The translations under genes were made by a program, and so were the position numbers. The notes beneath the pieces are model-generated. The model was given only the letters and a program-made list of their open reading frames with translations, made no database searches and was not told the origin of the DNA. Positions 34,569 through 45,025 of a stretch of DNA of 64,000 nucleotides are shown piece by piece. Source of the DNA: Thozetella sp. PMI_491 (taxonomy: Eukaryota > Ascomycota > Sordariomycetes > Chaetosphaeriales > Chaetosphaeriaceae); the NCBI GenBank assembly GCA_021432635.1, contig MU270080.1, positions 186,001-250,000 of the forward strand, written 5' to 3'. Position 1 is the stretch's first letter. Every line of letters begins with the position of its first letter.

Positions 34569-34965
34569 ATCATCCGCTCGTTTCGTGGTCAGGCTGAGAT
34601 CAACTGTTCGGCTCGTTGGTCTGGGCCACGGGGCTGGGCTTGAAGCCGAAGTATTTAAATGGCCCTAGAGACAAAGACCGAAAAGGGAAATTTTCGAGTG
34701 ACATACCGATGTGGCGACAGCAGCCAATCATGGCGGAGCTTGACGGTATAGTGTGGAGTAAAGGGTCCACAAGCGCCAGTCTAGCTTAGGCTAGCTTGAG
34801 GTAGTCTTTTGCTTGCCGACCGCGGCACACGCCGATCCTGGAGCAGGCCCGATTGACGCCTTTCCACCACAACAAGTCCAAAATTGTGTTCTCAGTCAAG
34901 CTTGCTCCGCATAAACGACCCGGGAGAAGAGAAGCAAACCGCCATCAGCCATTCTTTGGCCCGCC
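34569..34965. promoter_or_regulatory. Shared divergent promoter, acr3 / bZIP regulator
   Basis: The 397 bases between the two ATGs form a likely bidirectional promoter. On the acr3 side TATTTAAAT (34652-34660) is a TATA-like element about 84 bases upstream of the acr3 ATG. No perfect Yap-type TTAGTAA site was found by eye. Confidence 0.5.
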
Positions 34966-35697
34966 ATGACCGCGGCCGCATCCCCGTCCGCCCTTGTCAC
35001 CAAATGGCGGGTGAGCAAAGCTTCGGCGGACGAAAAGGCGTCCCGCGTGAGAGATAACCAGCGTCGTCATCGCGCCCGCGTGAAAGATCACATTGCCACT
35101 CTGGAGGCTACGTTGGAGTCTACTCAAAGGCAACTGAATGCTGCCCTTACGGTCATTGGTCAACTCTCCGCCGAGGTCGAGACCCTACGACGACATGGGC
35201 GTGTGTGTGCTGCTCCCAGGGTTGTCCATGACGAAGAGACAGGGGACGCCGCCTCGGCACAAATTACGAATAACCTAAGATTTGAGACCCGGTTTACTGA
35301 CGGCGGCGTCGTTACGAACCTCCCCGACGGGGCCGAGGCAGAAGAAGAACCTCAAATTAACACGCGAGTACCCGAGGACACGTCGCTTCAGCCCGCTATA
35401 TGTTGTGCCCACCAGCCATCATCAAAAACGGAAGCACTATCGAAAGCTGCCGACACACAAGAGAAGAGCGACTGGAGTGACCCGGGCGATGACTATCCCA
35501 CTACTGTGCCTGGGGAGTCGACTACGACTTGCGCAGCCGCAGCTGTCATCATCGAGCAGCAGAACATTCGCGGATTAGATGCCGGGACGGTCAACCAGTT
35601 CCTACGGCCGGGTTTCAGGACCGCCAATCGTCCAGGAGACGGGTGCAGGGTGGAGACTGGTCTGCTCTACAGCCTCGTTGACTTGATCAGCTCCTAA
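34966..35697 (+). CDS. bZIP transcription factor, probable regulator of acr3
   Basis: One exon, 243 residues. The basic region at about residues 24-41 (KASRVRDNQRRHRARVKD) and the following heptads (Leu46/50, Leu57, Ile64, Leu67, Leu74) form a bZIP. The NQRRHRARVK signature is typical of the fungal subgroup often found next to arsenite permeases. The rest is acidic with scattered Cys (CAAP, CCAH, CAAA, CRVE) that could sense arsenite, as in Yap8-type regulators; this is inference. The divergent layout with acr3 suggests it controls that gene. Confidence 0.85.
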   Translation: MTAAASPSALVTKWRVSKASADEKASRVRDNQRRHRARVKDHIATLEATLESTQRQLNAALTVIGQLSAEVETLRRHGRVCAAPRVVHDEETGDAASAQITNNLRFETRFTDGGVVTNLPDGAEAEEEPQINTRVPEDTSLQPAICCAHQPSSKTEALSKAADTQEKSDWSDPGDDYPTTVPGESTTTCAAAAVIIEQQNIRGLDAGTVNQFLRPGFRTANRPGDGCRVETGLLYSLVDLISS

Positions 35698-35791
35698 AGA
35701 TTGACTGATACGCCCTTTGGGAGGAGCACACGAGATGCATAAAACTTTCGTGGGACCTACGGAAACGGCCTGGCCAATACCGGTGACGGCC

Positions 35792-37487
35792 CTAGGAAAC
35801 GTAAATATCCCACGATATACTGGGTCCGTTTGCCTCCATCTCATCGCGAATACACTTGAGATAACCTATCCAGCCTACCGAGTCTGGACCTCCAAGCGCT
35901 CCCCACAGTCCCTCGACGATTCGCGGACAATCAATCTGGAGCGAGCCGCAGTCGATTGGAGGATCTGTCCATATAGGTGATGGTTCTGGTTGCAAAGCCA
36001 TAGGTCTAGGTAACGCGTCTCCAGACCGGCCACGCACTTCACCATTGACACCAGCGGGCCGAGGGCCATCATGATTATCACTAGTTGATAGTGCTCCTTC
36101 CAGCACTACGGGAGGCTTATACGGCGTGATCCCAAGAACTTTCTGGGTTCGAGCAGTGTCAAAACTGATGGTTTTCGAGATGAATGGCCTATAATACTCG
36201 AGGAGCTTGCCTTCCGGTATGAATGGATTCGAAATCTTGGTCTCTTTCATGTTGATCGTGGTCATATGGGCCTGGTAGAACGGCTCCAGGCCAGTGGCGA
36301 CAGTGTAGCAGAGCAAGTCTGTTCTGTGCCGGTTCAGGGGGCTTGCAGGGCTGCAGGGGTGCGCCGGTGCGTCTGTAGGCAGCTTGTGCGTACGGTGGAC
36401 GGCGGCAGCCAGAGCAAGGATTTGGTTCACGGCGATATCGACTGGCACGACTGGGTTCTCATAAGCATCCCGCCGCATTCACGCAAGAACACCGTCTCGT
36501 CTTCTTACTTTCTACAGTTGCGTCCCTCGGCATCCAAGGAGCCTGCCGCTCGGGATCGAATGTTTTGGCAGAGATGCCCGCACTGATGGGGCTGCTCGGA
36601 TGGCCAACACCCCATCCAGGCCTGGGGAACTCGGCTGCAGGGCCAAGGGTTGCAAGGCGGATGATTCGTGCTGCTTTCCCGTGAATGACCTGTCCAGCCT
36701 GTGGTGAGAAAATTGCATTGACGCAGCTTTCCGCAATCGAGGCTGCCTGTAGATACGAATTGGCATGGGTTTCGTAGTCAGAGACACTGCGCAGATTTGG
36801 CGGTTAAACGTTGTCAATTGACGATGATGATTCTGGATGAGAGAATGCCTCTACCTGGTGTGCGAGCCCTCTTGGCTTAGCCGCTCGTAGATGGTAGACC
36901 CCGGCGATTTGTACCAACCGACATAGCTGGTCGATACATGCAGGTGTGTTTTCACCTGGGTGCTTGTCAAGGAAAATCGTGCCGTAGCATACGCTATATC
37001 GGCCTGCGGATGCAGCCTGTCAGCCAAAGCCGTTACCAGATGGGAGAGGACGCACGATCGCTTCAATGGCATCTTCCCAGGACAACTTGAATCTGGTGTC
37101 TCCGGCGGCATGAATGACAATATCCGCCTCCTGTGCGATTCTGGCCTGTTCTCCGGTGAGACCGAGCTTAACACGACTGCAATCGCCTTGGAGCACTACG
37201 AGTTTAGGAGCCGTTCCTGGCTGGGCCGGGTCGGGATGGGCAAAAGACTGCAGAGCGCAGGGGAGTCTTGCAATTGCGGCCTCAAGATTATCGGCGCGAA
37301 CGAGCGCGAGCACTCTCTTGATTGACGTGCGAAAGGGCGGATCGTGGAGGAGGCGAAAGAGCATGGCAGTGCCCACAAACCCGGTAGCCCCGGTCAACAG
37401 TATCGTAGAATCGTGCAGGGCGTCTGTGACCTCCTCATAGATGATCTCAAAATGCGAGCCATGAGCCATCGGATCTACTTGAGGCAT
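35792..37487 (-). CDS. Stand-alone thioester-reductase-like (NAD-binding 4) protein
   Basis: Exons 37487-37056, 37003-36855, 36786-36509 and 36450-35792 join in phase to 505 residues. The N-terminus has the Rossmann motif TGATGFVG, then VLALVRADN, LQGDCS, IVIHAAGDTRF and HVSTSYVGWY, as in the reductase domain of NRPS-like and Lys2/CAR enzymes (PF07993). Adenylation and carrier domains are absent. Where the catalytic YxxxK is expected I read SYLQAASIAES, with Ala at the Lys position, so reductase activity is doubtful. The C-terminal 100 residues are Pro/Gly-rich without a recognised domain. The intron 3 donor/acceptor choice (36451-36508) is the least certain. It could be a diverged fragment of a former multidomain enzyme. 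Confidence 0.75.
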
Positions 37488-38218
37488 TAGGGGTTTTTTT
37501 GGGTAGTCAACGTGCTGAGGCTGGGAAGGGTGGCACGAGCAGTCATGGTCAGGCCGCGGGGTTTAGTACTAGATGTACCATGGCACGGGACAAGAGCCTC
37601 CATGTATATGTGGCTGGACGGGATCCAAAAAGAGAAAATTGTACTTTTTAAGACTATATATGGCCCAGCCGGCAAGTTTAGGTTCCGTGCCTCCAATGCT
37701 ACCCTGAGGCCTCAGCTCTTCACCCTAATGCGGCTTCACCGTGCTTGGGCCAACATTATTGGTCTACAGGCGAGACGCAGTAGGTACTAGTATTCTAGGC
37801 AAGCCATCGCTAGCTATGAGTATAGCCAGCCGGCTGGGCTGGATCGCTGGCCGGGTCGCTGGCAATACTGGCCATACCGACCTTGCTGGATTGGCTGGCT
37901 AGCCCGCTGGATCGCTAGCCATACTGACCATGTTGGCCTCTCTGTCGTACTGAATCACTGGCTGGATTGCTGGCCCAGCTGGCTATACCCGTCGTCAGAC
38001 ATATGCCTGGAAGCACCGCAGGGTCGAGGGCTTTATGTTGCGGCAGCGATCCAAAGTCTAACCCTCACATCTCCGTCATGGTCCTTCGCACATGCACAAG
38101 ATTGGTAGTTGTCAAATAAAGAAGATTGCTACGGACAGGACTACCCCCTCCTAATATACGTGACAGAAAATTTTAAACTGGCTGTTGATTGGAATGCGGA
38201 TCACCCTTTTTTTCATGT
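37488..38218. other. Intergenic region with degenerate GCTGGAT repeats
   Basis: No gene. From about 37825 to 37990 the sequence is built from variants of GCTGGAT(C/T)GCTGGC and GGC(A/T)ATAC, an old tandem repeat. The rest is upstream DNA of the reductase-like gene and the 3' flank of the saponin hydrolase gene. Confidence 0.45.
37825..37990. repeat. Degenerate short tandem repeat (GCTGGATYGCTGGC-like)
   Basis: Repeated CTGGATCGCTGGCC, GGTCGCTGGCAATAC, CTGGATTGGCTGGC, CTGGATCGCTAGCC and CTGGATTGCTGGCC units follow one another with C/T substitutions. Confidence 0.55.
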
Positions 38219-40102
38219 TCAAGCACCATTTAGAGGTTGCTCGTAGGCCTGGCCGTTTATAGTTGTCGTCAGGGTTCCATTCGCGTTGAAGATATTGACA
38301 AGAACATCAATCTCTCCATGGAAACCATCAGGGCTAGTCGTTTTTGTCGCATAGAGATCTGGGCCTGTTTGCACAAGATCGGAGAACCAGTCGAGGTGGA
38401 CAATGCTTGTTCCCGTGTTCACGTTGGTGACGTTCTCATTACCGTTCAGGAACGTCGTTCCATCGTCCGAGTAGTTGCTGTAGCTGACCGATACGGCGAC
38501 AATACTTGAATCGCCGGTCAATACGACCGAGGCATAACCTGTCACCTGGCCAGCGAGCCTATAGGTGCCAGGAGATGGTGACCTTCGCATCGGTGCAGCA
38601 TCTCCTGGCGTGTAGGCAACAGCCCATGGAATTTCGTCCGAGACAAGGTCGACCGGAACGAATTCAGAAGGCGTCCGGCTCGTGAACTTGGCCAAGATCA
38701 TTCGAACGTCCTTGCCCTCAGGCTCCATGGAGGCAAAGCAAGGCAGAGGGTTGGCGCCACCGCAGGCAGGAGAGACGGTCTGGGCTTCCCAGTATACGAC
38801 TTTAGTCGAATCTGGAGACCATCGGGGATCTGCTTGGCCATTCCATTGAGGATCGTTCAATGTTCCGCTTCCTAGCTCACCAAAGCCCGGCCCATTGATC
38901 TTTTGACCAAAGTACGTTCCGCGGTCGCCATAATTGTCGAGCAGGTAAGGCACGAAAAAGCGCCTCGCACCGTTGTTGCGGGTGGAGGAGGTGAGGCCGA
39001 CGCTAACTAGATCTGTGATGGGCGGAACATGGCGCATCCCTGCTAGGAACATCTGTCTGTTCGTGCCTCGAGTATCCATGATGGCCCACCATTTGCCATC
39101 TGGAGAGCCATCGATGGGGTCGATATATTCGGGATGATTGGTGATGGCGCGGACCTTGCCAGTCTGCATATGGACGGCGAATGCGTCCAAATTGGATGAT
39201 TCCCATGGATACCCGACGTAGATGATCTCGTCACCGGGTCCACTGAATCCCCTCAACTCCCCGACTGAAACTGCTTGCCTATCGATGAACATGTCATCTC
39301 CGTCAGTGAAAACGACCGCGCTGTTGTTGGGATTCAGCAGAACAGAAACGTTCACGATGTCGTAGCGCGGAGCGAGCGGGAGTCCTGTGGCAGGCGAAGG
39401 GTTGAACTCTAGTCTCCCAAAGTAGGAAAGCTCACCCACCACAGCTCCATCAAGGATGAACGCGCTGAATCCCAGATGGACATTGTCCGGATGTAGGCGA
39501 AGTTCTCTAATTCTAGCACCCTCGCCGGAATCGTCGGCAGCGGTATTCCAGCGAAGAGGGTACACATGAGTGCGCTCTGGGGTGCATTCTTCACTGGTCA
39601 GAGAAAAGTTTCCGCAGTCGACGATATTGTCCCCGACCAAGGCACGCTTGCCATCGTCGAACGCCTGGGGATAGAGAAGGTCGTCTGATCGGCCGATTTC
39701 GTTCTCCGCCGGTAGCCCGCAGGTTATACACTTCCATTTTTCTCCATTGGCGAATGAGGAATCATCGGCTTTGACAATGATGATTTGCGACCCGTTATAA
39801 AAACTGGCAGGGTCTGGGGGAGGTGGTGCTCCGACAAATCTCACCATGGCGAGAACGTTATTTCCGTCTGGAAGAAAGTCTCCTGACATGAAATCGCGGC
39901 CATTGGCAAGAGGCATGCACCCGGTGCGTCGAGGGTTGACAGTCGTATTGCAGGCACCAGGGCTTTCGTCTCCGATGCCCGGCGGTAGAGCTAGACGGAC
40001 CAGCTCTATGGGCTCAGGCTCAGGTGGTGGAGGTACAGCGCAGGTCGCAGCCAAGGCATATTGCCCGACCAGGGCAACTGTCGCAACTCTGAGCGTAACC
40101 AT
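38219..40102 (-). CDS. Secreted saponin hydrolase-like glycosidase
   Basis: A single exon of 627 residues. A signal peptide (about residues 1-19, ending ALA-AT) precedes PPPPEPEPIELVRL. The conserved series GACNTTVNPRRTGCM, FLPDGNNVLA, PDPASFYNGSQ, WKCITCGLPAENEIGRS and IRELRLHPDNVHLGF is characteristic of fungal saponin hydrolases, such as the Aspergillus and Neocosmospora soyasaponin-hydrolysing beta-glucuronidases. WSPDSTKVVYWEAQ and other repeats point to a beta-propeller-like fold. Length and cysteine pattern fit the family, and many N-glycosylation sites are present. It would release the sugar chain of plant saponins outside the cell, which suits a plant-associated or saprotrophic fungus. 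Confidence 0.88.
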   Translation of the reverse strand: MVTLRVATVALVGQYALAATCAVPPPPEPEPIELVRLALPPGIGDESPGACNTTVNPRRTGCMPLANGRDFMSGDFLPDGNNVLAMVRFVGAPPPPDPASFYNGSQIIIVKADDSSFANGEKWKCITCGLPAENEIGRSDDLLYPQAFDDGKRALVGDNIVDCGNFSLTSEECTPERTHVYPLRWNTAADDSGEGARIRELRLHPDNVHLGFSAFILDGAVVGELSYFGRLEFNPSPATGLPLAPRYDIVNVSVLLNPNNSAVVFTDGDDMFIDRQAVSVGELRGFSGPGDEIIYVGYPWESSNLDAFAVHMQTGKVRAITNHPEYIDPIDGSPDGKWWAIMDTRGTNRQMFLAGMRHVPPITDLVSVGLTSSTRNNGARRFFVPYLLDNYGDRGTYFGQKINGPGFGELGSGTLNDPQWNGQADPRWSPDSTKVVYWEAQTVSPACGGANPLPCFASMEPEGKDVRMILAKFTSRTPSEFVPVDLVSDEIPWAVAYTPGDAAPMRRSPSPGTYRLAGQVTGYASVVLTGDSSIVAVSVSYSNYSDDGTTFLNGNENVTNVNTGTSIVHLDWFSDLVQTGPDLYATKTTSPDGFHGEIDVLVNIFNANGTLTTTINGQAYEQPLNGA

Positions 40103-41167
40103 ATTGCACCGATGGAAATATCAAGTAAGAGAAAGGTCTTATTGTCGACCTGGGCAGTGGAGTCAGGCAACCGGGCTTCTTATCTGCCTACGACGATCAG
40201 CATTGGCCCAGAGGGCGTCGAACGCGATATTAATATAAGAATTTAGAAACTACCCCAAAGTTCCCGGTGCACTACTTCCCCGGAGGAAACTGAGCCAGAC
40301 ATGGACATGAAAAGTACCGCGAAACAAAAACCGATGTATCTTTTTTTCTTTTTTTTGGCTATAAGACACGGCCTAAGTAAACCCATCTTCAATTACAGGT
40401 ACCGATGGGATCATTCGGCCCAAACTGACCCGATGTTGTTCATGAGTCATACTTCGTGGGGAATACGTTAATTGTTGAAAGCGGTCACGTTGATCCTAGT
40501 ATTCGGCGTTGTAATCTAACCTGCAGGGCGTAGTTCGTACCACGCCCTCAAGATCCCAGCCCGGGCGTATTCACGTCTAATTTCTAACTCCTCACTCTGT
40601 TCACTCCCCTCTTTCCCTTAGCAATAAGAGAGCTGGGGACAGACTAGCATGTTTTTAACGAAGCTATTTTGTGACGAGAGCCAGACCAAGTGCGGAAAAT
40701 GCTTGGAGGCTAGCTTTAGGTTGCTTGCTCGGAGAAACTAGTTCCTGGTGACCCATGTTGCATCCTACACTACAATTGGCCCTCTGCCCGTGGCATGTGA
40801 ATGGAAATTGGAGGAGCTGAGTTTGTGTTCCCGAGTGAGCCCAACACCCCCCTTCCCGCCCCCCCCCCCCCTCTCCACACAAAAGCCGCAAGCCAAGTGG
40901 GGAGCACTCGGGATTGATTTAATTTGATTGGGCTTATAACGCTACCGAAGATGCTGCTCCCCATGGAGAACCCAGAGTGCAGCCACGTGAGCGAGACTAC
41001 CCCGGAAATACCCCAAGAAAACTTCGTTTATTGATCGTTTACCCCTTGTTCGGCGTTCCCCCCCAGCGCCGCTGCCCCCCCCTACCCCCCCTGGGGGTCC
41101 CGTTATCTAAGGTTTTCTCAGAAGGATCCTAGTTTGACTAATACGAGTGTTCTGTCTGAGGTAACCT
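40103..41167. other. Intergenic region with long poly-C tracts
   Basis: No gene. C-runs occur at 40859-40871 (13 C), 41058-41064 (7), 41075-41082 (8) and 41085-41091 (7). On the minus strand the last three form closely spaced G-tracts that could fold as a G-quadruplex. Confidence 0.5.
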
Positions 41168-41841
41168 TCAATTCACTTCCTTCAGGTTGTCTACAGCCAG
41201 TGTGACTCTGGTGTAATTGTTCCCCAAGGTTCCGGGCAGAGTTCGGTTCGAATAGATGTCGGCGTATGTCGGCGGATACGGTCGAATTGAGGGCCAAAGT
41301 GGAGGAATCGAAACATTCTCCCAATTCACCACTATGCCTGTGATTACGGCATGAAGACAACTCAACCCCCGTTCCTTCATCCCAGGAAGGCTGCTGTTGA
41401 ACGAACCGTTGAGTGGAAGTGACACGTTATACATGAATAAATCCCATGCCAATCCACTACTGTTCTTGGGTGCTGGGACTCCTTGGCCTTGCTTTGGGCC
41501 CATGGGGAAGTCCATTAGCACGCTGTTGTCCTTGTGTAACCGAGCCAGCGTTTGAAGGAGGCGCTCTGTAAATCAAAGTTCGTCAGCGAGCGGTCGATGA
41601 ACAAGGTGACCATCCGATACCATGAATCCGTGAATCCATGATTCATCTCGGGAGGTGCAACCCCCCCCCCCAACGGGGCATCTAGCATTGGGGACAGGGG
41701 ATGGGGGCAGGGGTGGGAATAGTATAGTATTGACCAAGTGGGAATGTTTAGTTCATCCGATAAGCGGTTTCCTTGGAAAGCCGCAAACGTCGGGATTGAA
41801 TCCAATTGATTGGCTACCCAGAGTTTGCGTCGGCTATGCAC
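41168..41841 (-). pseudogene. Relic of a large secreted glycosidase-like protein (3' part)
   Basis: A minus-strand frame from 41521 to 41168 reads LMDFPMGPKQGQGVPAPKNS then AWDLFMYNVSLPL and ITGIVVNWENVSIPP, plus NxS/T sites. I associate this pattern with long secreted fungal glycosidase-like proteins of unsettled family. It continues upstream to about 41565 as ERLLQTLARLHKDNS after a TTTACAG acceptor. The preceding segment (41841-41600) cannot be spliced to it in phase without a stop and carries an 11-C run inside the frame. No N-terminal two-thirds of the gene was found. I read it as a truncated, decayed gene. Confidence 0.45.
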
Positions 41842-42522
41842 CCCGCAGGATTAGTCCCAAGGATTGGTGAGATGCCGTCCATTCACCTGATGTCTTCCAA
41901 ATTTGCTCTTAGTACACCAACCATTGTTCCACCGCTCGATGATGCGCACGAACGCCCACACGCTGCTCCAGCTGTCCCCAGGTCCACAAGTCCCCAATCC
42001 CCGAATCATGAGGGTTCGCACTCGTATCTTTATCGTCTTGCAGTTTTCTTCTAAGCGGCTGCGGACCCTTGTCATCTGCGGGGGAAACTAGCCCGTGCGG
42101 GTATGAGAGCCCGCAGTTCCGATCCTACCCCCCAAGCAATGCTCGGATACCAAATCTCACTAGGTTTTCGTCCAGAAACCTGCAAGTCTGTACTTTCGGC
42201 CTCGAAGATTGCTCTAGACTTCTGAAGCGAGAGGGTACGCTAAAGGAGCTAGCGGAAATCTTCTCTTATTTTCTGCTTCGAGCAAGCGATAGCGAGCTAG
42301 ACTGCGCTGGACTCATCGCAGTCACGGATTAGCCGAGGAAGCTGTGGTGCGCATTTAATGCGCTAGCAAAGATTATTTATACCTATATGCATGTATATAT
42401 GTAATACCAATAGAGCAAGCTTTTCTCGTTTGCTCTCCAGTTCCTCAACCAAACTCACATTTACCTTTCACAGCAGATTCCCTCAGAGCAGCCAACCGGT
42501 TTGGAAGCCTATTGCAATCATA
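41842..42522. other. Intergenic region upstream of the MFS sugar transporter
   Basis: No gene recognised. A TATATAT-containing stretch at about 42385-42400 lies some 125 bases before the transporter ATG and may be its TATA region. Confidence 0.35.
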
Positions 42523-44419
42523 ATGACATTCATGTCAAAAAAAGGGTACCTCTGGTACTGCTGCATGGTCGGAGCATGCTGCATGATACTCAATGGTTAT
42601 GATTCTTCCACCTTCAACGCTGTCCAAGGATCAAAGAATTTCATGAATTACTTCGGCAACCCGGTAAGCATTCTTGATATTACAGCTGTTTCATCTTATT
42701 GAGGACCAGACTGCTAACAGCTCCCTTAGACCCCAGAGGTTGTCGGTTCAGTCAATACCGCATACACGGTTGGAGGTGTTCTTTCTGGTGAGTACCGCCT
42801 TCCCCATATTTGAAGGTCGGCGAAGCGGACAACCCACTTATATATGGCTAGGTTTTTTCATCTCGGCTCCCATCTCCGACACGTTTGGTCGAAAATGGAC
42901 AATTCACATTGGCTGTGGTATCATTATTATCTCTACATTGGTTTCGACGTTCACACCTGCCACCATTGGCGGCTTCGTTGCTGGTCGCGCTCTGACGGGC
43001 ATTGGGCAAGGTCTTGCGCTACCAGCTGGTCCAGTTTACATCAACGAAATGGCCCCTTCCGAGGATCGTGGCAAGATTATGAGCTTCTGGCAGATATTCT
43101 TCGGTCTTGGAGCTTTCTTGGCGTATTGGATAAATTATGCCTGCACGCAGTATACAGCTCAACTAGGCGACTGGGATTGGAAAATCGTCATGCTCTGCCA
43201 GCTTTTGGCACCCTTGACCATCATGACAGGTCTACTTTTCTGTCCCGAGACCCCCAGATGGTAATTGACCAGAAGCCGTGTATAGAGCAAGAACGTGAAC
43301 CAGAAACGTCTAACAGAAAATACAGGTATATTCAACACGATAATGTCGAGGCAGCAACTAAGGTGCTCCACATGATCAGAGACGACCCCGAGAAGATCCA
43401 GAATGAGGTTCAAGACATCGCACAAGCTATCGCCTTCGAGAAAGAAGTCAACAACGGTCGGTACGCACCTCTGTGGAGGGACAAATCAGTCAGATATAGA
43501 TTCCGTATGTGTAGCGTTCCGTCCTTGTTCACACTGCTCAAGCGTTAACCGACCTAAGTTCTGGCCCTTGGCCTCAATATTGGCCAGCAGTTTACCGGTC
43601 AAGGATCCCTCGTCCTATACTCGACGATAATCTACAAGAAGGTCTTTTCAGATAACCGACAGATTCAACTGATCAATGCCCTCAATAGCACCTTCGGCAT
43701 TCTTTTCACGCTAAACGCTACATGGATTGCCGATCTCTTTGGTCGGCGACCTCTCTTTCTCATTGGAGCAGCTGGCATGGCCATGTGCATGTTCATAGTG
43801 GCCGCCGTGGTCACTGAGACTCCTACGAGTGAGAATGGTGCCAAGGCTCAGCCAGTTGGGATTGCCACAGTTTTCCTCATGTTCTTCTTTGCATTCTTTT
43901 ACAAGCCTTCTTGGGGTGCGACTGTTTGGATCTGGACCACCGAAATCTTCCCTATGAACGTCCGGGCCCAGGCTATAGCTATGGCATCCCAGTCTCAGTC
44001 CGTGGCGAGCACGATATTGCGTAAGTTTTGCGAGTATAGATTTTTGAGTGTGTTACTGATCATGTTTTAGAACAAATCTTTCCAATTTTCCTTGACAAAA
44101 AGGGGTTGTAGGTCCTGGTTCCTAGCGCACGCATTCAAATCTCCTTTTTTGGTTGCGGTACACCCTGCTCGAATGACTAACATTTCGGTTCAACAGTTAT
44201 GCCATGTACATGTTCGGTGCCATCAACGTAGTGCTGTTCACTTTTGTTTGGTTCCTGGTCCCGGAGACGAAGGCTGTCACACTTGAACAGATGGATACAC
44301 TATTTGGAGGCGTGGATCATACCCATAAGGGAGCTGAAATTCTCCAAGAAAAGGCGGAAAATCTAGCAACTGAAGTTCATATGGTTGAGGAAACCAAGGT
44401 CACCCCGAAGTCTACCTGA
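42523..44419 (+). CDS. MFS sugar transporter (lactose-permease-like)
   Basis: Seven exons (42523-42663, 42730-42787, 42852-43260, 43326-43504, 43559-44020, 44071-44107, 44197-44419) join in phase to 502 residues with about 12 membrane segments. Sugar-porter signatures: GYDSSTFNAVQG, DTFGRKWTI, GRALTGIGQGLALPAGPVYINEMAP, CPETPRW, GQQFTGQGSLVLYS, DLFGRRPLFL and VPETKAVTLEQMDTLFGG. The short intracellular loop and the GYD.STFN start resemble fungal lactose/galactoside permeases. ATG 42523 is the first in frame; a Met three codons on is an alternative. Adjacent glycosidase genes (GH43, GH42/35-like) and a Zn2Cys6 regulator suggest uptake of a plant-wall sugar or oligosaccharide. The gene is intact although both glycosidases look damaged. 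Confidence 0.9.
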
Positions 44420-45025
44420 AGGGGTCGCTGATGCCAACCGGATATCCATGCGTCTGGCCGCAGGAGAGGTGCCCTAACACGGTCTTCAAAGTACGAGTTT
44501 GTCCGTTGATAACACATCTCTCGCGGCAGCTTGTTCGCGCCCGGTTTCACAAGCCAAGAGACAAATATACTTATAAGGTGAAACCATTGTGCTCTATTGT
44601 GCACTCGAGTCCTTGTACTTGTGAAAGTTCCCCGATTCTTTCATCATTTGTGAAGAAGTGATCAAACATAGTGTATATGTACTTAGAGGACTGGTTCAGG
44701 TTAGTGCTTGAGACCGGTACTGGATAATTACAGTTCAATCTAAGATGTAAGTTCGACGCCGAACAATTTGGTCTACTCAGTGTCTTGTATTGGAAGCTAG
44801 ATTAGCAAATGTTCAATGAAGGCGCATGGACTGCGGTGTTTGGACTGGCGAAAGCCCGAACCCTCGTAGCGGAAAAAAACGAGCTATAAAAGGGACGGCC
44901 AGCCGCCATCGCCGAGTCAGATGGTTTCTTATCTTCTTATTCATGAAATCGGTCATATTGCGGCGTTTAAACCGAGATATCGTATTCTGGGCCGAAGTGC
45001 TCACGTAATTCTACCCTGCGACGAT
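44420..45025. other. Intergenic region between the MFS and GH43 pseudogene
   Basis: About 600 bases with no recognised gene. Short open frames on both strands at 44.8-45.0 kb have no family features. Confidence 0.3.

Noticed and set aside
44813-45008. Short open frames before the GH43 pseudogene
   Set aside because: They do not match the GH43 N-terminus and appear in opposite strands at once.
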